Positions 1 through 9,725 of a stretch of 64,000 nt of DNA are shown in pieces. This DNA is from Tupaia tana (taxonomy: Eukaryota > Chordata > Mammalia > Scandentia > Tupaiidae): contig JAKSZU010000016.1 in assembly GCA_026018925.1 (NCBI GenBank), forward strand, positions 77,386,059 to 77,450,058, in the 5' to 3' direction. The notes below the pieces were generated by a model. The model did not search any database, was not told the DNA's origin, and saw only the letters and a list, made by a program, of their open reading frames with translations. The position numbers and the translations under genes were made by a program. The stretch's first letter is position 1. The number at the start of each line of letters is the position of its first letter.

Positions 1-63
1 TTCATACAATAGCAAGTATTGCTGTGACAAGAGCCACTCAAGGCTGAAAGTCGTATGTGATAT

Positions 64-914
64 AAGAGGATGTGACAGACCCCGGCCACGGCACGCGGGG
101 CAGACCCCGGCCAAGGCATGCGGAGCACGCGTGCCGTGGCCGGGGTCTGCCCCGCGTGCCGTGGCCGGGGTCTGCCCCGCGTGCCTTGGCCGGGGTCTGC
201 CCCACATGCCGTGGCCAGGGCTCTGCTCCGCGTGCCCTATCCGGAGGTCCGGCCCGACCGGGGCTCTGCCCCCGCGTGCCGTGGCCAGGGTCTGCCCCGC
301 GTGCCTTGGCCGGGGTCTGCCCCGCGTGCCTTGGCCGGGGTCTGCCCCGCGTGCCGTGGCCAGGGCTCTGCTCCGCGTGCCCTATCCGGAGGTCCGGCCC
401 GACCGGGGCTCTGCCCCCGCGTCCCGTGGCCGGGGTCTGCCCCGCGTGCCGTGGCCGGGGTCTGCCCCGCATGCCGTGGCCGGGGCTCTGCCCCGCGGGC
501 CGTGGCCGGGGTCTGCCCCGCGTGCCGCATCAGCTGATGGCCATCTCTGCTTTCCTGAGCCGTGTTCCTGAAACTGTGTTCCATGGAGATTCACCTACAT
601 TTGCGGGGCTGCACAAGACCCACCCTTGGTCCAGCCCTGAGTGGAGTCTACGTTCCCTATTGTTGGGAACTTTATGATCTGATAATTGGAAAAAAAAAAA
701 TCATGTTTATCATAAAAAATAATTAGAATAATAATAATGATGATTGGGGGAAGCATGGGAAGGATATTGAATGTTGAAGCGGGGAGATTAATGTCTCTGT
801 ACTGACTGACATGCATGGCATTCCCTTTTGAAGAAGCAATGTAATACACTGTAAAGTTATATGTAATTCAATGTAATAAAAAAAAGATTAAAAAAAAAAA
901 AAAAGAGGATGTGA
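64..914 (+). mobile_element. SVA-like composite retrotransposon (VNTR + unique 3' domain + poly-A)
   Basis: The element proper spans about 76-902. It is bracketed by a 12-bp direct repeat, AAGAGGATGTGA, at 64-75 and 903-914, which I read as a target-site duplication. Inside, in order, are a short inverted piece of a GC-rich minisatellite (76-127), the main minisatellite (128-527), a non-repetitive AT-richer 3' domain (528-888) with AATAAA at 875-880, and a terminal A-run reaching the second repeat copy. Tail, polyadenylation signal and flanking duplication are the hallmarks of L1-mediated retrotransposition. VNTR plus 3' domain plus tail is the plan of hominoid SVA/LAVA elements, but neither sequence resembles SVA as I know it. 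No protein is encoded. The alternative is a minisatellite that expanded inside an older non-coding retrocopy. The insertion is directly supported; the SVA analogy is inference. Confidence 0.7.
76..527 (+). repeat. GC-rich minisatellite, 25-bp unit, with inverted start and higher-order repeat
   Basis: The basic unit is 25 bp and reads like CGCGTGCCGTGGCCGGGGTC followed by TGCCC. From 128 to about 527 units run head to tail on the plus strand with substitutions such as CCGTGG/CCTTGG and 1-bp length variants. A long variant containing TATCCGGAGGTCCGGCCCGA occurs twice with starts 145 bp apart (multi-unit blocks begin at 211 and 356), so there is a higher-order repeat. At 76-127 the units lie on the opposite strand, giving a near-palindromic junction at 127/128. 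CpG density is very high. Long open frames on both strands are products of the repeat and are not genes. Confidence 0.95.
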
Positions 915-1110
915 ATGTGAATCCTGGCTCATCATTCAGAGAAGGAGATTGTAAGCATACTGTTAATCAGTCTGTGACTCAGTTTCCTCAGCTACAAATG
1001 GAGTGACAACACCTCATAGCATTAGATGAGTGACATATGTAAAATCTTAGCACTTGTCACGTAATAAGGATATGACAAACTTCAGGTATTATTATTATTA
1101 TTATAATAAT
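914..1110 (+). repeat. MIR SINE fragment
   Basis: The region carries the MIR core and tail pattern: a CTCAGTTTCCTC block near 978, an 'AAATGGAGTGACAACACCTCATAG' type segment, then a TATTATTATTA tail. The composite element at 76-902 probably inserted into the front of this MIR, since 'GTGAATCCTGGCTC' directly follows the target-site duplication. Assignment is from memory of the MIR consensus. Confidence 0.6.
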
Positions 1111-1115
1111 TACTA

Positions 1116-1690
1116 TGTACAAGACATTTAATCAGGCCTTAGACTGTCCAGTGGGGGAGATAAATATATGAATGTATTATTATACTACAGGGTGATGATA
1201 ATGTTATATTTACCAAAACCTATAGGAACACGGAGGACAAGGAGAAAATCTTCCCAGGAATATTAGTGATGACTTCATGAAAGATTGTTTTTTAACTCAG
1301 AGTTTTGAAAGGTGAGAGTTTTCTGAGTGCAGAAAGGGAGAAGGGAATGGGGGGGTGGGGGGGTCACGACCTGAACAAAAGCCTGAGGGTGTGTCCTGGG
1401 GAGAAGAACTTCACTGTAATGGGGGCAGAGATTACATGGCTGGAGAGCTGGAGTTCTGGGATGGTGCAGATGAAGGTCAGAACAGTGGAATCCTGTAGGG
1501 ACACAGATGTGACACAGCTCCTGAGCTATCCACAATATGACTTTGCAACCTCCAGATCTGTCAGCATCACTGTCCCACAAGAGCCTTGCAGCTGCCTTTT
1601 GGGTTTTGCCTGTTTCATCAAGAAGGCTCAGCCGTGGGGCACAGAATGAGCCAGCTGGCTTCTCCAGCCACCTTTCAAACAAAACCTTCT
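1116..1690. other. no recognised gene or repeat
   Basis: Apart from short A/T-rich runs and a G-rich stretch near 1350, I recognise nothing. Open frames on both strands (to 142 residues) overlap each other, lack recognisable domains and are probably chance. Confidence 0.4.
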
Positions 1691-2640
1691 GCATCTCTTG
1701 CACCCCATCACCATCACACCAGCACAGACCTCACATTGCCCATTTAGGAAGCTCCAAAATCCTCCAGACTGGACTCTTTGTTCCCACCCTGCCCATTTCC
1801 AATTCTTTCTCCATCACAGCCATGAGGGTCCTTGCAACACACAATTTTTATCATCTCATCCAACTCTCGTAAAACTTCAGTGATGTCCATTGTCTCTACA
1901 ATAGAGACCAAATTCCTGACATGGTCTCAAAGATCCAACACAAAGTAGACCCGGCCTATCTGCTTGCCGCTTCTTAGACATCTCGCCCGACACCAACCAC
2001 TGCGACCACACATCTTCCACCCAGCCCGTTCCCTCACACCACACAGTCACTGCCATTCCTTCTTCCTGACCCACCCACTCCCACCCATCCTCTCATTAAG
2101 GTCTCTCCATCCTTTATGTCTCACCTCATGTGTCACTTCTTTGGGGAAGGTTTCTGACTCCTTCTCCAAGCCCAAAGCCTTTACTCTGGCTTCTAACCCA
2201 TGGAATCTCCTAAATGACACTGATCACAAGTTAAATTCCCCAGTGATTAGTTCATTATGTTTGTTTCCATGAGGGCAGGAACCACATCTGGTTTTTTCAA
2301 CCATTAAAATTTCAGCAACTGGGGGACCAGGAGTTAGCGTAATTGCTGTGTTGCTGGACTTCCACGTAGTTGACCGTGGTTCGAGTCCCGGACCCGGTGA
2401 CTTAAAACTCATGCCGGGCGTGTGTGTGTGCGTGCCCAAGATCCCAAGAGGAGAATGGAGGAGAAGGGATTGCGGCGTGGCCATCCCCCCGGGTGGTGAT
2501 TTCTCACTTTCTATCTCTCTGTCTCTGTCTGTCTGGCGAGTGCACATGCCCTATAGCAAAAACTTCTCCAAAAAAAAAAAAATTTCAGCAACTGGCACAG
2601 TGCTTGAAACACAGTAGGGAACCATAGACACATGTTGAAT
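1690..2640 (+). repeat. L2 LINE 3' part, interrupted by a SINE
   Basis: The pyrimidine-rich 'CTCACCTCATGTGTCACTTC' style segment, 'CATGAGGGCAGGAACCACATCTG' motif and the terminal 'GGCACAGTGCTTGAAACACAGTAGG...TTGAATGAA' are typical of the L2 3' end. The tRNA-SINE at 2323-2580 splits the copy and duplicated 16 bp of it (AAATTTCAGCAACTGG). Confidence 0.7.
2323..2580 (+). mobile_element. tRNA-derived SINE, family A, full length
   Basis: A tRNA-like head starts at GGGACCAGGAGTTAGCGTAA (A-box region) and includes the B-box GGTTCGAGTCCCGG. The body has the diagnostic GAGAATGGAGGAGAAGGGAT block and a CT-rich stretch, and it ends CCTATAGCAAAAACTTCTCC plus poly-A. Target-site duplication AAATTTCAGCAACTGG lies at about 2307-2322 and 2580-2595. 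The perfect duplication and intact boxes imply a fairly recent insertion into the older L2. Confidence 0.93.
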
Positions 2641-2714
2641 GAAGGAAAAAACGGATGAATGAGTGATGCACTTCCAGTTTCCCAACTCCCACATGTGATA
2701 AGACATGTTTTTGT

Positions 2715-3720
2715 TCACTCATTCATAAAAGTATGTATGGAGTGCCAACCATGCATCAGACACAGTCCTCAGTACCTTTTATTCGTTGGAAAGCAAAACA
2801 AATATCCCTCTCTTGGGGAGCTTACATTCTAGAGGTGGAGACAGACAGTCCATAATCACAAACTCTGTTACTAAATCATGTAGCAAGTCCATGGGCATTG
2901 TAGAAACAAGAAAAGGAGCAAGCAGGATGAAGGAATGAGGAGCGCTGACCAGGGAGGCAGTTTGCAGAATGAGAGAGGATGGTGAGGTTAGATGTTGTTG
3001 TGAAGAAGAGTTTTGGATAACACCTTGCGGGAAAAGGAGAGAGGCAAGTGGAGAGACGGCATTCCAGCCCTGCAAAGGCGTTACAGCGGAAGAGTATCTG
3101 CTTATGTTTGAGCAACAGCAAAGAGCCCAGTGTGACTGGAGCAGAGGGAGTGAAAGGGAAAGCCTGGGAAATGGGGTCAGAGAGAGAATGAGGCACCAGA
3201 TGTTGTGAGAAATTAGATTTTTACCCTGAGTGAACTGAGGCATCACTGCAAGGTTTTAAGCAAAAGTAAGCTATTAAGAAAGATGAGCTGACTTAACGCT
3301 CAGGTGGTTGTGTTAAGAATTGGCCGTGAAGGGAGGGCCTAAGAACAGAGCCAGGAGAACATCTGAGAGGGTTTGAGAGGGTGAGAATCCAGGTGAGAAC
3401 ATGGTGAAAGCAGTGGAAATAGTGAAAGTTGGTTGGATTGAAACATTTTTGAAAGCGAGGCCAATTGCTGGCAGACTGAATGTGGGGTGTGAAAGAAAGG
3501 CTCCAATCAAGAATGAGTCCAAGCAACTGGAACAATGGGATTGACATCAAAGATGGAAAGGCTATGGTGAGGCAGGCGCAGAGTTTGCATAGCTGCTTAT
3601 AGTTGTAGTGGCTTGCTGTATTTAAGATAACTGTCAGACAACCCAGGGAGATGCCAATGGGAATTTCTGTACGTGAGTCTGGAAAAGACTCCCCCCCAAT
3701 TTTCCTCCTTTTGTTCCTAG
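2715..3720 (-). repeat. L2 LINE, antisense
   Basis: The plus strand reads like the reverse complement of L2: 'GGGGAGCTTACATTCTAGAGGTGGAGACAG' near 2816, 'CCCAGTGTGACTGGAGCAGAGGGAGTGA' near 3127, 'GTGGGGTGTGAAAGAAAGG' near 3482, then 'GGAGATGCCAATGGG' near 3647. Together with 1690-2640 it gives two L2 fragments in opposite orientation. Decayed, with no coding capacity. Confidence 0.7.
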
Positions 3721-3778
3721 CTTCAATTTGTTCCCTTAGGAATGAAAAGGGAGAAAAACTAAAAATACATCAGCAGAC

Positions 3779-3812
3779 GGGACCAGCAGTTGGTGTAATG
3801 GCTATGTCACAA
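3779..3812 (+). mobile_element. SINE family A, head-only fragment
   Basis: Only the first ~32 bp of family A (GGGACCAGCAGTTGGTGTAA, then TGGCTATGTCA) are present, and unrelated sequence follows at once. L1-mobilised SINEs usually lose the 5' end rather than the 3' end, so a deletion after insertion or abortive reverse transcription is needed to explain it. Confidence 0.55.
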
Positions 3813-3884
3813 GGGCCCTTAATGGGAGAACAAAGTGAGAACCGAGAAGAGATGGAAGGCCATCTGTGTGGGGTAGACTCCATG

Positions 3885-4080
3885 GACTCGGCATGCACTT
3901 AGTGCCAAAATGCATCATCTTATGTAATCATCACAAACACCTGTCGGGTAGAGACTGACTCTTTCTTGCTAAAGAAGGTAAAGCCTAGAATGCCTGAGTG
4001 ACTTCCCCAAGATTGCATAGCTATCTGATGTGGAGGTCAGATGGAAACCCAATTATTTTCTGACTTTGACTCAAGGATTT
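3885..4080 (-). repeat. MIR fragment, antisense
   Basis: The order 'ATCTTATGTAATCATCACAA', 'GTGACTTCCCCAAGATTGCA', 'TAGCTATCTGATGTGGAGG' matches the reverse complement of MIR (lymphoid-type '...TAACTTGCCCAAGGTCACACAGCTA' pattern). Old and diverged. Confidence 0.65.
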
Positions 4081-4129
4081 TTACATGATGCTGGACAGAT
4101 GCCCTTGAAGGGGACTTTGAGGCTGTAAT

Positions 4130-4405
4130 AAAATTTCCTCTGGTATCCATAGATGCTTTCCATGCTGTCATGCCTTCTAGCCTTTCAGTTTCTGCCATAG
4201 AGTATAGACATTTGGTATTTAGTAAGTCGGGGAAAACATTCAAAAGACAAAAATATGGAAAATTGTCAATGATAATGTGTGTGGGAATTCCTTTGACTGG
4301 ACTAACATACAGGGTGTTTACGCTGGGAGAATTCATTTTCAATATTGTAAAGATACACAGTGATTGAAGGTAAAAGAAAAAATAAAAAATAAAAAATTCC
4401 TGATA
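4130..4405 (+). mobile_element. L1 3' end with 5' inversion
   Basis: About 4155-4225 resembles the antisense L1 3' region seen at 45150-45210 (TTTCTGCCATAGAGTATAGACATTTGGTAT). About 4230-4375 is sense-orientation L1 3' end, ending 'ATACACAGTGATTGAAGGTAAAAG' and an A-rich tail. The change of orientation inside one short element is the twin-priming signature. A weak duplication (AAATTTCCT / AAAATTCCT) flanks it. Confidence 0.5.
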
Positions 4406-4409
4406 ATCA

Positions 4410-5090
4410 GGTGTCAGGAGGAAGTGATAGAATATATCATGGATTTCCCTTTGTAAGGACTTTAGAAAAGCTACAAAGAATCCTGAGCCAGGCACTAACC
4501 TCAGGGGCCAATGGCCCTACCTTATATAATGCTCACACATGTTCTCAGCCTTCAGAGCTCAATCATGAGTCCACTCCACCCAGGCGTGAAGCTTTGTCTT
4601 CAAAGACAAGGATGACGTCTGTTTTGTCACTGCTGCTCTCCCCATGCTTGGCGCCTTGTATATCGTAGGGGATAAATAAGATACAGAGTAGTTACGTGAA
4701 TAAACGAAATATAATGAATCACTAAATATTTCATTGTATTGAAATGGTAGTAACACCATGAAAAGTTCATTTTATTGTTAATATACGATCCGTGTAGCCA
4801 TAATTTGCACCTGCAGAGCACAGTATTAGACAACAGACACTCCATAATTAGTACTGAGTGTAATGGCCTCTGCCTCCATTAAGCTCACATCCCAGAGAGG
4901 GAGAGAGATCCAATTGTGAATAACACTACTAATTATTTCATTGCCATTCCAAGTGGAGAAAATGGTTCAAAGGGAAGTCCGTGACAGAGTCTGTCAGAGA
5001 ATGACGCCTCGGTGCAGGGATCTTGGGGAACACAATAGTAGTAAAGCAGGGATTAAAAAGAAGAGTAAGAATTGTTTTTTAAAAAATTTA
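4410..5090. other. no recognised gene or repeat
   Basis: Mixed-composition sequence. I see no coding exon, tRNA or clearly named repeat; a diverged L2-like stretch around 4850-4980 is possible. Confidence 0.35.
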
Positions 5091-5092
5091 AC

Positions 5093-5362
5093 TGGGTCAG
5101 CCCATAGCATAGCAGTGAAATACTGCGCTTAGGGAGCTGATCACACATGACCAACCATGATGCAGATCCTGATCTCAGAAGCTTGACAAACACTCCAGGC
5201 CCGTGTGCATGCAGGCATGCCCAACATCCTGACGGGATAGAGAAATGGAGGAAAAAGGATGGTGGCACGACCATGCCCCACTGGAGGGGTGGGGTTTCTC
5301 TCTCTCTTTCTCTTTCTCTCTCTCATGAGTGTACATGCCCTTTGGCAATAATAAGGGGGAAA
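5093..5362 (+). mobile_element. tRNA-derived SINE, old diverged copy
   Basis: It keeps the family layout (diverged head, 'GATAGAGAAATGGAGGAAAA', 'CACGACCATGCCCC', a CT-rich run, 'GTGTACATGCCCTTTGGCAA', A-rich end) but has lost much of the A and B boxes. It belongs to an older relative of family A. Confidence 0.7.
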
Positions 5363-6055
5363 AAAAGGCAGTATCACCTAACCTCTCCTCAACTCCAGAG
5401 GAAACCATGGCTGTGCAGGCTGAGTGAGTCCTTGTCTTCAAAGGGAGGGGCAGTCACTCAGCGTTCTCATTAAATCCCCAAGTTGGGAGACTTCCAAAAT
5501 ATTCAGACAAGAAGCCATTTTAAAGCTGAGGTGGGTCCTAGCATGTTCAGGAAAGCTATGCTCTAAGCCCATCTCATAGATTCCCAAAATATTCAAACAA
5601 GGTAAGACAACCTCGGTCTTCTCTCTGTCTCTGGTTGTCTATCTCTCTGTATGTCTCACTCTCTCTCTTTCTTTAAATTAAAAATAAGTTTTTTTTTAAT
5701 TTTTCAAACACCTCTCCTCACCTTGGGCTTTTTCTTTCACTTGCTAATTTCAGAAGCCATTTTAAAGCTGAGATGTGTCCTGGTGTGTTCACATGGTTTT
5801 CATTTTTTACTCCTTTTTGGTAGTATTTTTCTAGTTTTTGTCCTTTCTGCTTATATTTTGTAACCTTACTTTCTTACTCTAAGCTTCACTATGCACACAC
5901 TTAATGTCCAGATAGGCCTAGGTGCACAGTAGCCAAGCATCTGAATACTTATATAGTCATTGAAATCCTCAATGCTATTGAACCTCCTGCTTTAATGAAG
6001 AAATTTCTTTTTATAAATCTGAACTCCTAATCTTACTGTTGATACCACATTGCTA
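5363..6055. other. no recognised gene; internal imperfect duplication
   Basis: Two blocks share 'AGAAGCCATTTTAAAGCTGAG' (5510-5530 and 5752-5772), each followed by 'GTG.GTCCTAG/GTGTGTTCA'. This is a diverged duplication of unknown origin. The CT-rich stretch at 5620-5670 is simple sequence. Confidence 0.4.
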
Positions 6056-6059
6056 AGCA

Positions 6060-8045
6060 CTGTGAAGGAGAGATTTTGTCACACAATGACCAGAAACCAC
6101 TGTAGAGGCGCAGGAAACATGAGAAACCAAGAATATATCTCTCCTCTAAGGGAAAAGAACAATCCTTCATTATCCACAGACAATACAGTAGAATTCATGG
6201 AAATGTCTGATAGAGACTTTGGAATATTCATAGTGACAAAACTAAATGAGATGCAAGAGCTGGGAGATAATGAACTCCAGAAGGTATAGGAAAAAAGAGA
6301 CAACGAGTTCCAGGAGGTGTTGAAGTTCTTTCATGATCTGAAAGAGGAAATACACACCATAAACAAGAATCAAATGGAGCTATCAGAGATGAAGGCTGCC
6401 ATTCAGGAAATCAAAACCTCCCTCAAAAGTATTAAAAGCAGATTAGTCCATGCAGAAAATTGAATCTCGGATATTGAAGGTAAAACCGATCTAGAAAAAA
6501 CAACCAAGAAAACTGAGAAAATAACCCCAAAAATGAGAATACTGTATGAGAAATATGAGATAGCATGAAGCCCCCAAACATCCAGATAATCAGTATCACA
6601 GAAGGTGAGGAAACTAATAAGGGTATTGATAATCTATTCCATGAAATCTTGGAAGAAAACTTTGCAGGTCTACAGAGGCATTCAAATACCCAGACCCAAG
6701 AAATACAAAGGACTCCTAATAGAATCAACCCAAGAAGATCTTCTCCAAGGCACATCATAGCCAGACTGGCCAAATCTACAGACAAAAACAAGTTACTAAA
6801 ATTGGCAAGAGAGAAACGTCAAGTTACTTATAAAGGTTATCCCATCAGGCTAACCTCAGATCTCTCATCAGAAACAATGCAAGCAAGGAAAGAATGGGAA
6901 TATATATTCAAAGTGTTAAATGAAAAGGAGTGCTTGACCAGTAAAACTAAAGACACACACAGAAAGAATAGAACAAAAGGCAACCAAGAAAACAACCAAC
7001 TTAATGCTAGGAACAAGAAATATCAATAACAACATTGAATGTTAATTTCCAGGATTTGAACGAAAATATTGGACCACAGCAACACTGCATATTCAACAGA
7101 AGAGAGTTTGAATGTAAGACTGAATTAGCAAAATAGAATTTTATGACTTTTGAGTAAAACATTTTTTTACTATGTTTTGTTTTCCCAATTAAAACATTTT
7201 ACTTTCTTTTGAATTGTTGACAGCAATTTGTTAAAATATTTTTCTTGTTTCTTTAAATGAAAATACAAATTTTTCTTCCCTCCTAGCCCCTCTTAAATTG
7301 AAAATACTTGGGAATATTCTTATTTTGTAGTATAATATTCTTATTTTTTATTCTTATTTTGTATAAGTTCAATAATGCCTGTTGCATTGAATCAGAAATT
7401 GGAAATACTCATTATTGTACAGGGCTTTGACTAGAATGTCATATCTGAAGATCAATCAGAAAATTATGGAACTAAGGTGGATCTCAAGTAAGCCAACAGA
7501 AGCTCTCAGAAAAATGGCCTGGCACCATAGTACTGCCTGGCAGAGAGGACTAGAGGAGATACACGAAAGAATTTATAACATAAAATAACCTGGACTTTTC
7601 CAGCCCAGCATTGTAATCAGTAGAGATTGCAAAAAAGCAACCACTCCAGAGGATTATCTTGAGAAAGACTTTGAAGGAAGAAAAAGAGACTGATCTTTGC
7701 TAGCAGATGGTATATCAAGGAATACTTGGTAGGCAAGGCTGAATAGAGAAGGTTGATGTGTGACTAGTGTGCTGGGCATTTGCTTTTCAACAATCTGAGT
7801 AGTTGACATGTAAATATTTTCTCAAAAATATTTAAAACCATACTGTTTCTGTTGTTATAGAATCACAAAATCATACAAAATTATAGGAAATATTTTGAAC
7901 ATTATCTTTAAAATTCAGTATTTTGAAATTTTCAAAGTTGTTTATAAACTGTCAAGAGCTATGGAGTATGCACTAAAATTTTTTGATATGTAAAGTAAAT
8001 GTGGGAAAATGTAAAAGTAAATAAATAAAGAAAAGAAAAAATAAA
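6060..8045 (+). mobile_element. HAL1 ('half-L1') LINE with decayed ORF1 and no ORF2
   Basis: About 6060-7030 encodes an L1 ORF1-type RNA-binding protein in pieces. The N-terminal coiled-coil part (6050-6289) ends at a stop. The RRM and C-terminal domain (6565-7029) show motifs such as RPN-like 'PPNIQI', 'QRTPNRINPRRSSPRHIIAR' and 'RKEWEYIFKVLNEK'. The sequence then passes directly into a long AT-rich 3' region, with no reverse transcriptase, endonuclease or ORF2, and finishes in an A-rich stretch near 8010-8045. ORF1 followed by a 3' UTR without ORF2 is the defining structure of HAL1. Frameshifts and stops make it a dead copy. The end beyond ~7500 is uncertain. The same architecture recurs at 59200-60880. 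Confidence 0.75.
6565..7029 (+). pseudogene. L1-type ORF1p RRM/C-terminal domain remnant
   Basis: The frame covers the RRM-like and C-terminal domains of an L1 ORF1p, the nucleic-acid chaperone that coats LINE RNA as trimers. Recognisable blocks are 'IQEIQRTP'-like TQEIQRTPNR, PRHIIARLAK, KRQVTYKGYPIRLTSDLSSE and QARKEWEYIFKVL. After about residue 122 the usual 'F.PRILYPAKLSF' block is missing, so the C-terminus is deleted. The coiled coil lies upstream in other frames. Non-functional. Confidence 0.8.
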
Positions 8046-8049
8046 GTAC

Positions 8050-9250
8050 ATGCAAAGACAATTTTAAATACAGATCACCTATATTGCTTAATTGCATGCT
8101 TATAACATTGATCAGTTGTTCGCAACTGAGAGTTCACGTTGGAAATAGCTGGAGAATATGTTTTTAACTTATTTATCATGAAAATTTATATCTCAGGTAT
8201 TTTGACTCAATAGGATTTCAATAGGATTAAAGCAAAGTTATTTTTATATCAATGATTAAACACATGTATATAAAACTATTCTTTCAGTATATAAAACTAT
8301 TCTTTCAGAATATATATCACTATTATTCATCTTCTGATTTTTTTTGTTATTACTAACTTCAGGTATATTGTTGTGTTTTTCAAAGGCAACATTAATACCC
8401 ATCTATATTGACCTCACTCTAAGAATAGGTAACTGGTGGGTGTTTCTACACTCTTGGCTTTATAGATCAGCATTATCTCCCTTAGAAACTTCCATGATCG
8501 TAGTTAAAAATCCCAGCACATTATAAAAATATAGTATTAGTTTATACCTTTAAATTGAAATATCAGCAATTAAATATTTTTGCTCAATAGACTCATTACA
8601 TTTTATTTCTGTAATGTTTAAGTATATGATTATTGTAGTGATTGCAGGAATGGTATAATTCATATGAAGCTTGTTTAATCCATTTCGTCCATTGAATTTG
8701 TTTTTCTCTTTCAAAGAGGTAAACAGTATTATGATCTGGAAAAAAAAAAATCCCCAGGTTGGGAGGGAGCTGTTTCCACTGCACGATCAACAGAGACCCC
8801 TCCATTTCGTTCTCCCACCAATCTCTCTTCCCCTCAGGCCCTATACACTTCTCTAGCATTGGGAGAACCATGCTTCAGAGAGGAGAAAAATGGAGGATTC
8901 CTCTCCCCCTACTTAGGGATTATCATCAATGTCACACCCATGGCAGGGACGTTTGACAGTGATGGCTCTGTGCTGTCATTTGCTTTCACAGAGCAAACAG
9001 TGGAATGGCCTGACATTGCAGCTTTGGGCTAAAATCATAGTGAAAGTGAGACCTCAGAGGTGGTCCGGCCAGAACTCCCACTTGGGCCATTCATTCCCCT
9101 GCTGAGCTCTGCCTTACTGTTAGCTATAGTCTTCAGCCATGAGTCATTTTCTCTCAGATGCCTGGACAGATCATTCCCAGTGGGCCCAACAGGAGGATGT
9201 AAGGTGAGCACCTTCAGATATACTTGCACTGGCCTAGAAATTAGGCAAAT
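8050..9250. other. no recognised gene; short tandem duplication at 8269-8308
   Basis: The AT-rich first half contains a near-perfect 20-bp tandem duplication (TATATAAAACTATTCTTTCAG twice). The GC-richer part at 8750-9230 shows no clear repeat. Short overlapping open frames there have no recognisable domain. Confidence 0.4.
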
Positions 9251-9252
9251 GA

Positions 9253-9520
9253 GGGGCCAGCAGATGGTATAATGATTCCATCACTGGACTCCCACGCAGT
9301 CAACCATGGTTCAAGTTCCAGACCTGGCAATTTAAAACTCATACCAGACATGTGTGTGTGCATGCCCAAAATCTTAAGAGGAAAATGGAGAATGGATTGC
9401 AGCATGACCATTCCCCCTGGGAGGGTGATTTCTCTCTTTCTGTTTCTCTGGTGAGCGCACATGCCCTATAGCAAAAATCTCTTTAGAAAAGAAAAAAAAA
9501 AAAAGAAAAAGAAAAGAAAT
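9253..9520 (+). mobile_element. tRNA-derived SINE, family A
   Basis: The head GGGGCCAGCAGATGGTATAA, a diverged B box (GGTTCAAGTTCC), the AGAGGAAAATGGAG core and the 'ATGCCCTATAGCAAAAATCTC' end with A-rich tail are present. Flanking sites GAAATTAGGCAAATGAG and GAAATCAAGCAGATGTG are a diverged target-site duplication, so this is an older copy than the one at 27340. Confidence 0.88.
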
Positions 9521-9559
9521 CAAGCAGATGTGCGAAATCTAAGGTCAGACATGTGGCCT

Positions 9560-9725
9560 TGGCAAATTACTTCCTAAGTCGGTACTGCCATATTGAAAAA
9601 TGGGATTTTTACAATAGCCATGCTTACTTCTTGGGATTGTTGTAAGGACTGAATGAGATAATGCTTTTAAAGTACATAGTTCACTGCTTGGCAAGCAGTT
9701 AACCCAATCATTGAGCATCTCCTAT
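9560..9725 (+). repeat. MIR fragment
   Basis: The segment 'GGCAAATTACTTCCTAAG', then 'TTGTTGTAAGGACTGAATGAGATAATG' and 'CACTGCTTGGCAAGCAGT' follows the 3' two thirds of MIR. Confidence 0.7.

Noticed and set aside
38-677. Several open frames of 115-201 codons on both strands with Pro/Arg/Gly-rich translations
   Set aside because: They are translations of the 25-bp GC-rich repeat. Because 25 is not a multiple of three, every frame stays open and gives a 25-residue period.
2323-2400. tRNA gene call from A and B boxes
   Set aside because: It is the tRNA-like head of a SINE. No cloverleaf acceptor stem closes, and the body, tail and target-site duplication show a retroposon.
9060-9272. Possible exon with donor AAG|GTGAGC near 9201
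   Set aside because: No convincing acceptor or conserved peptide. A lone donor-like hexamer is common by chance.
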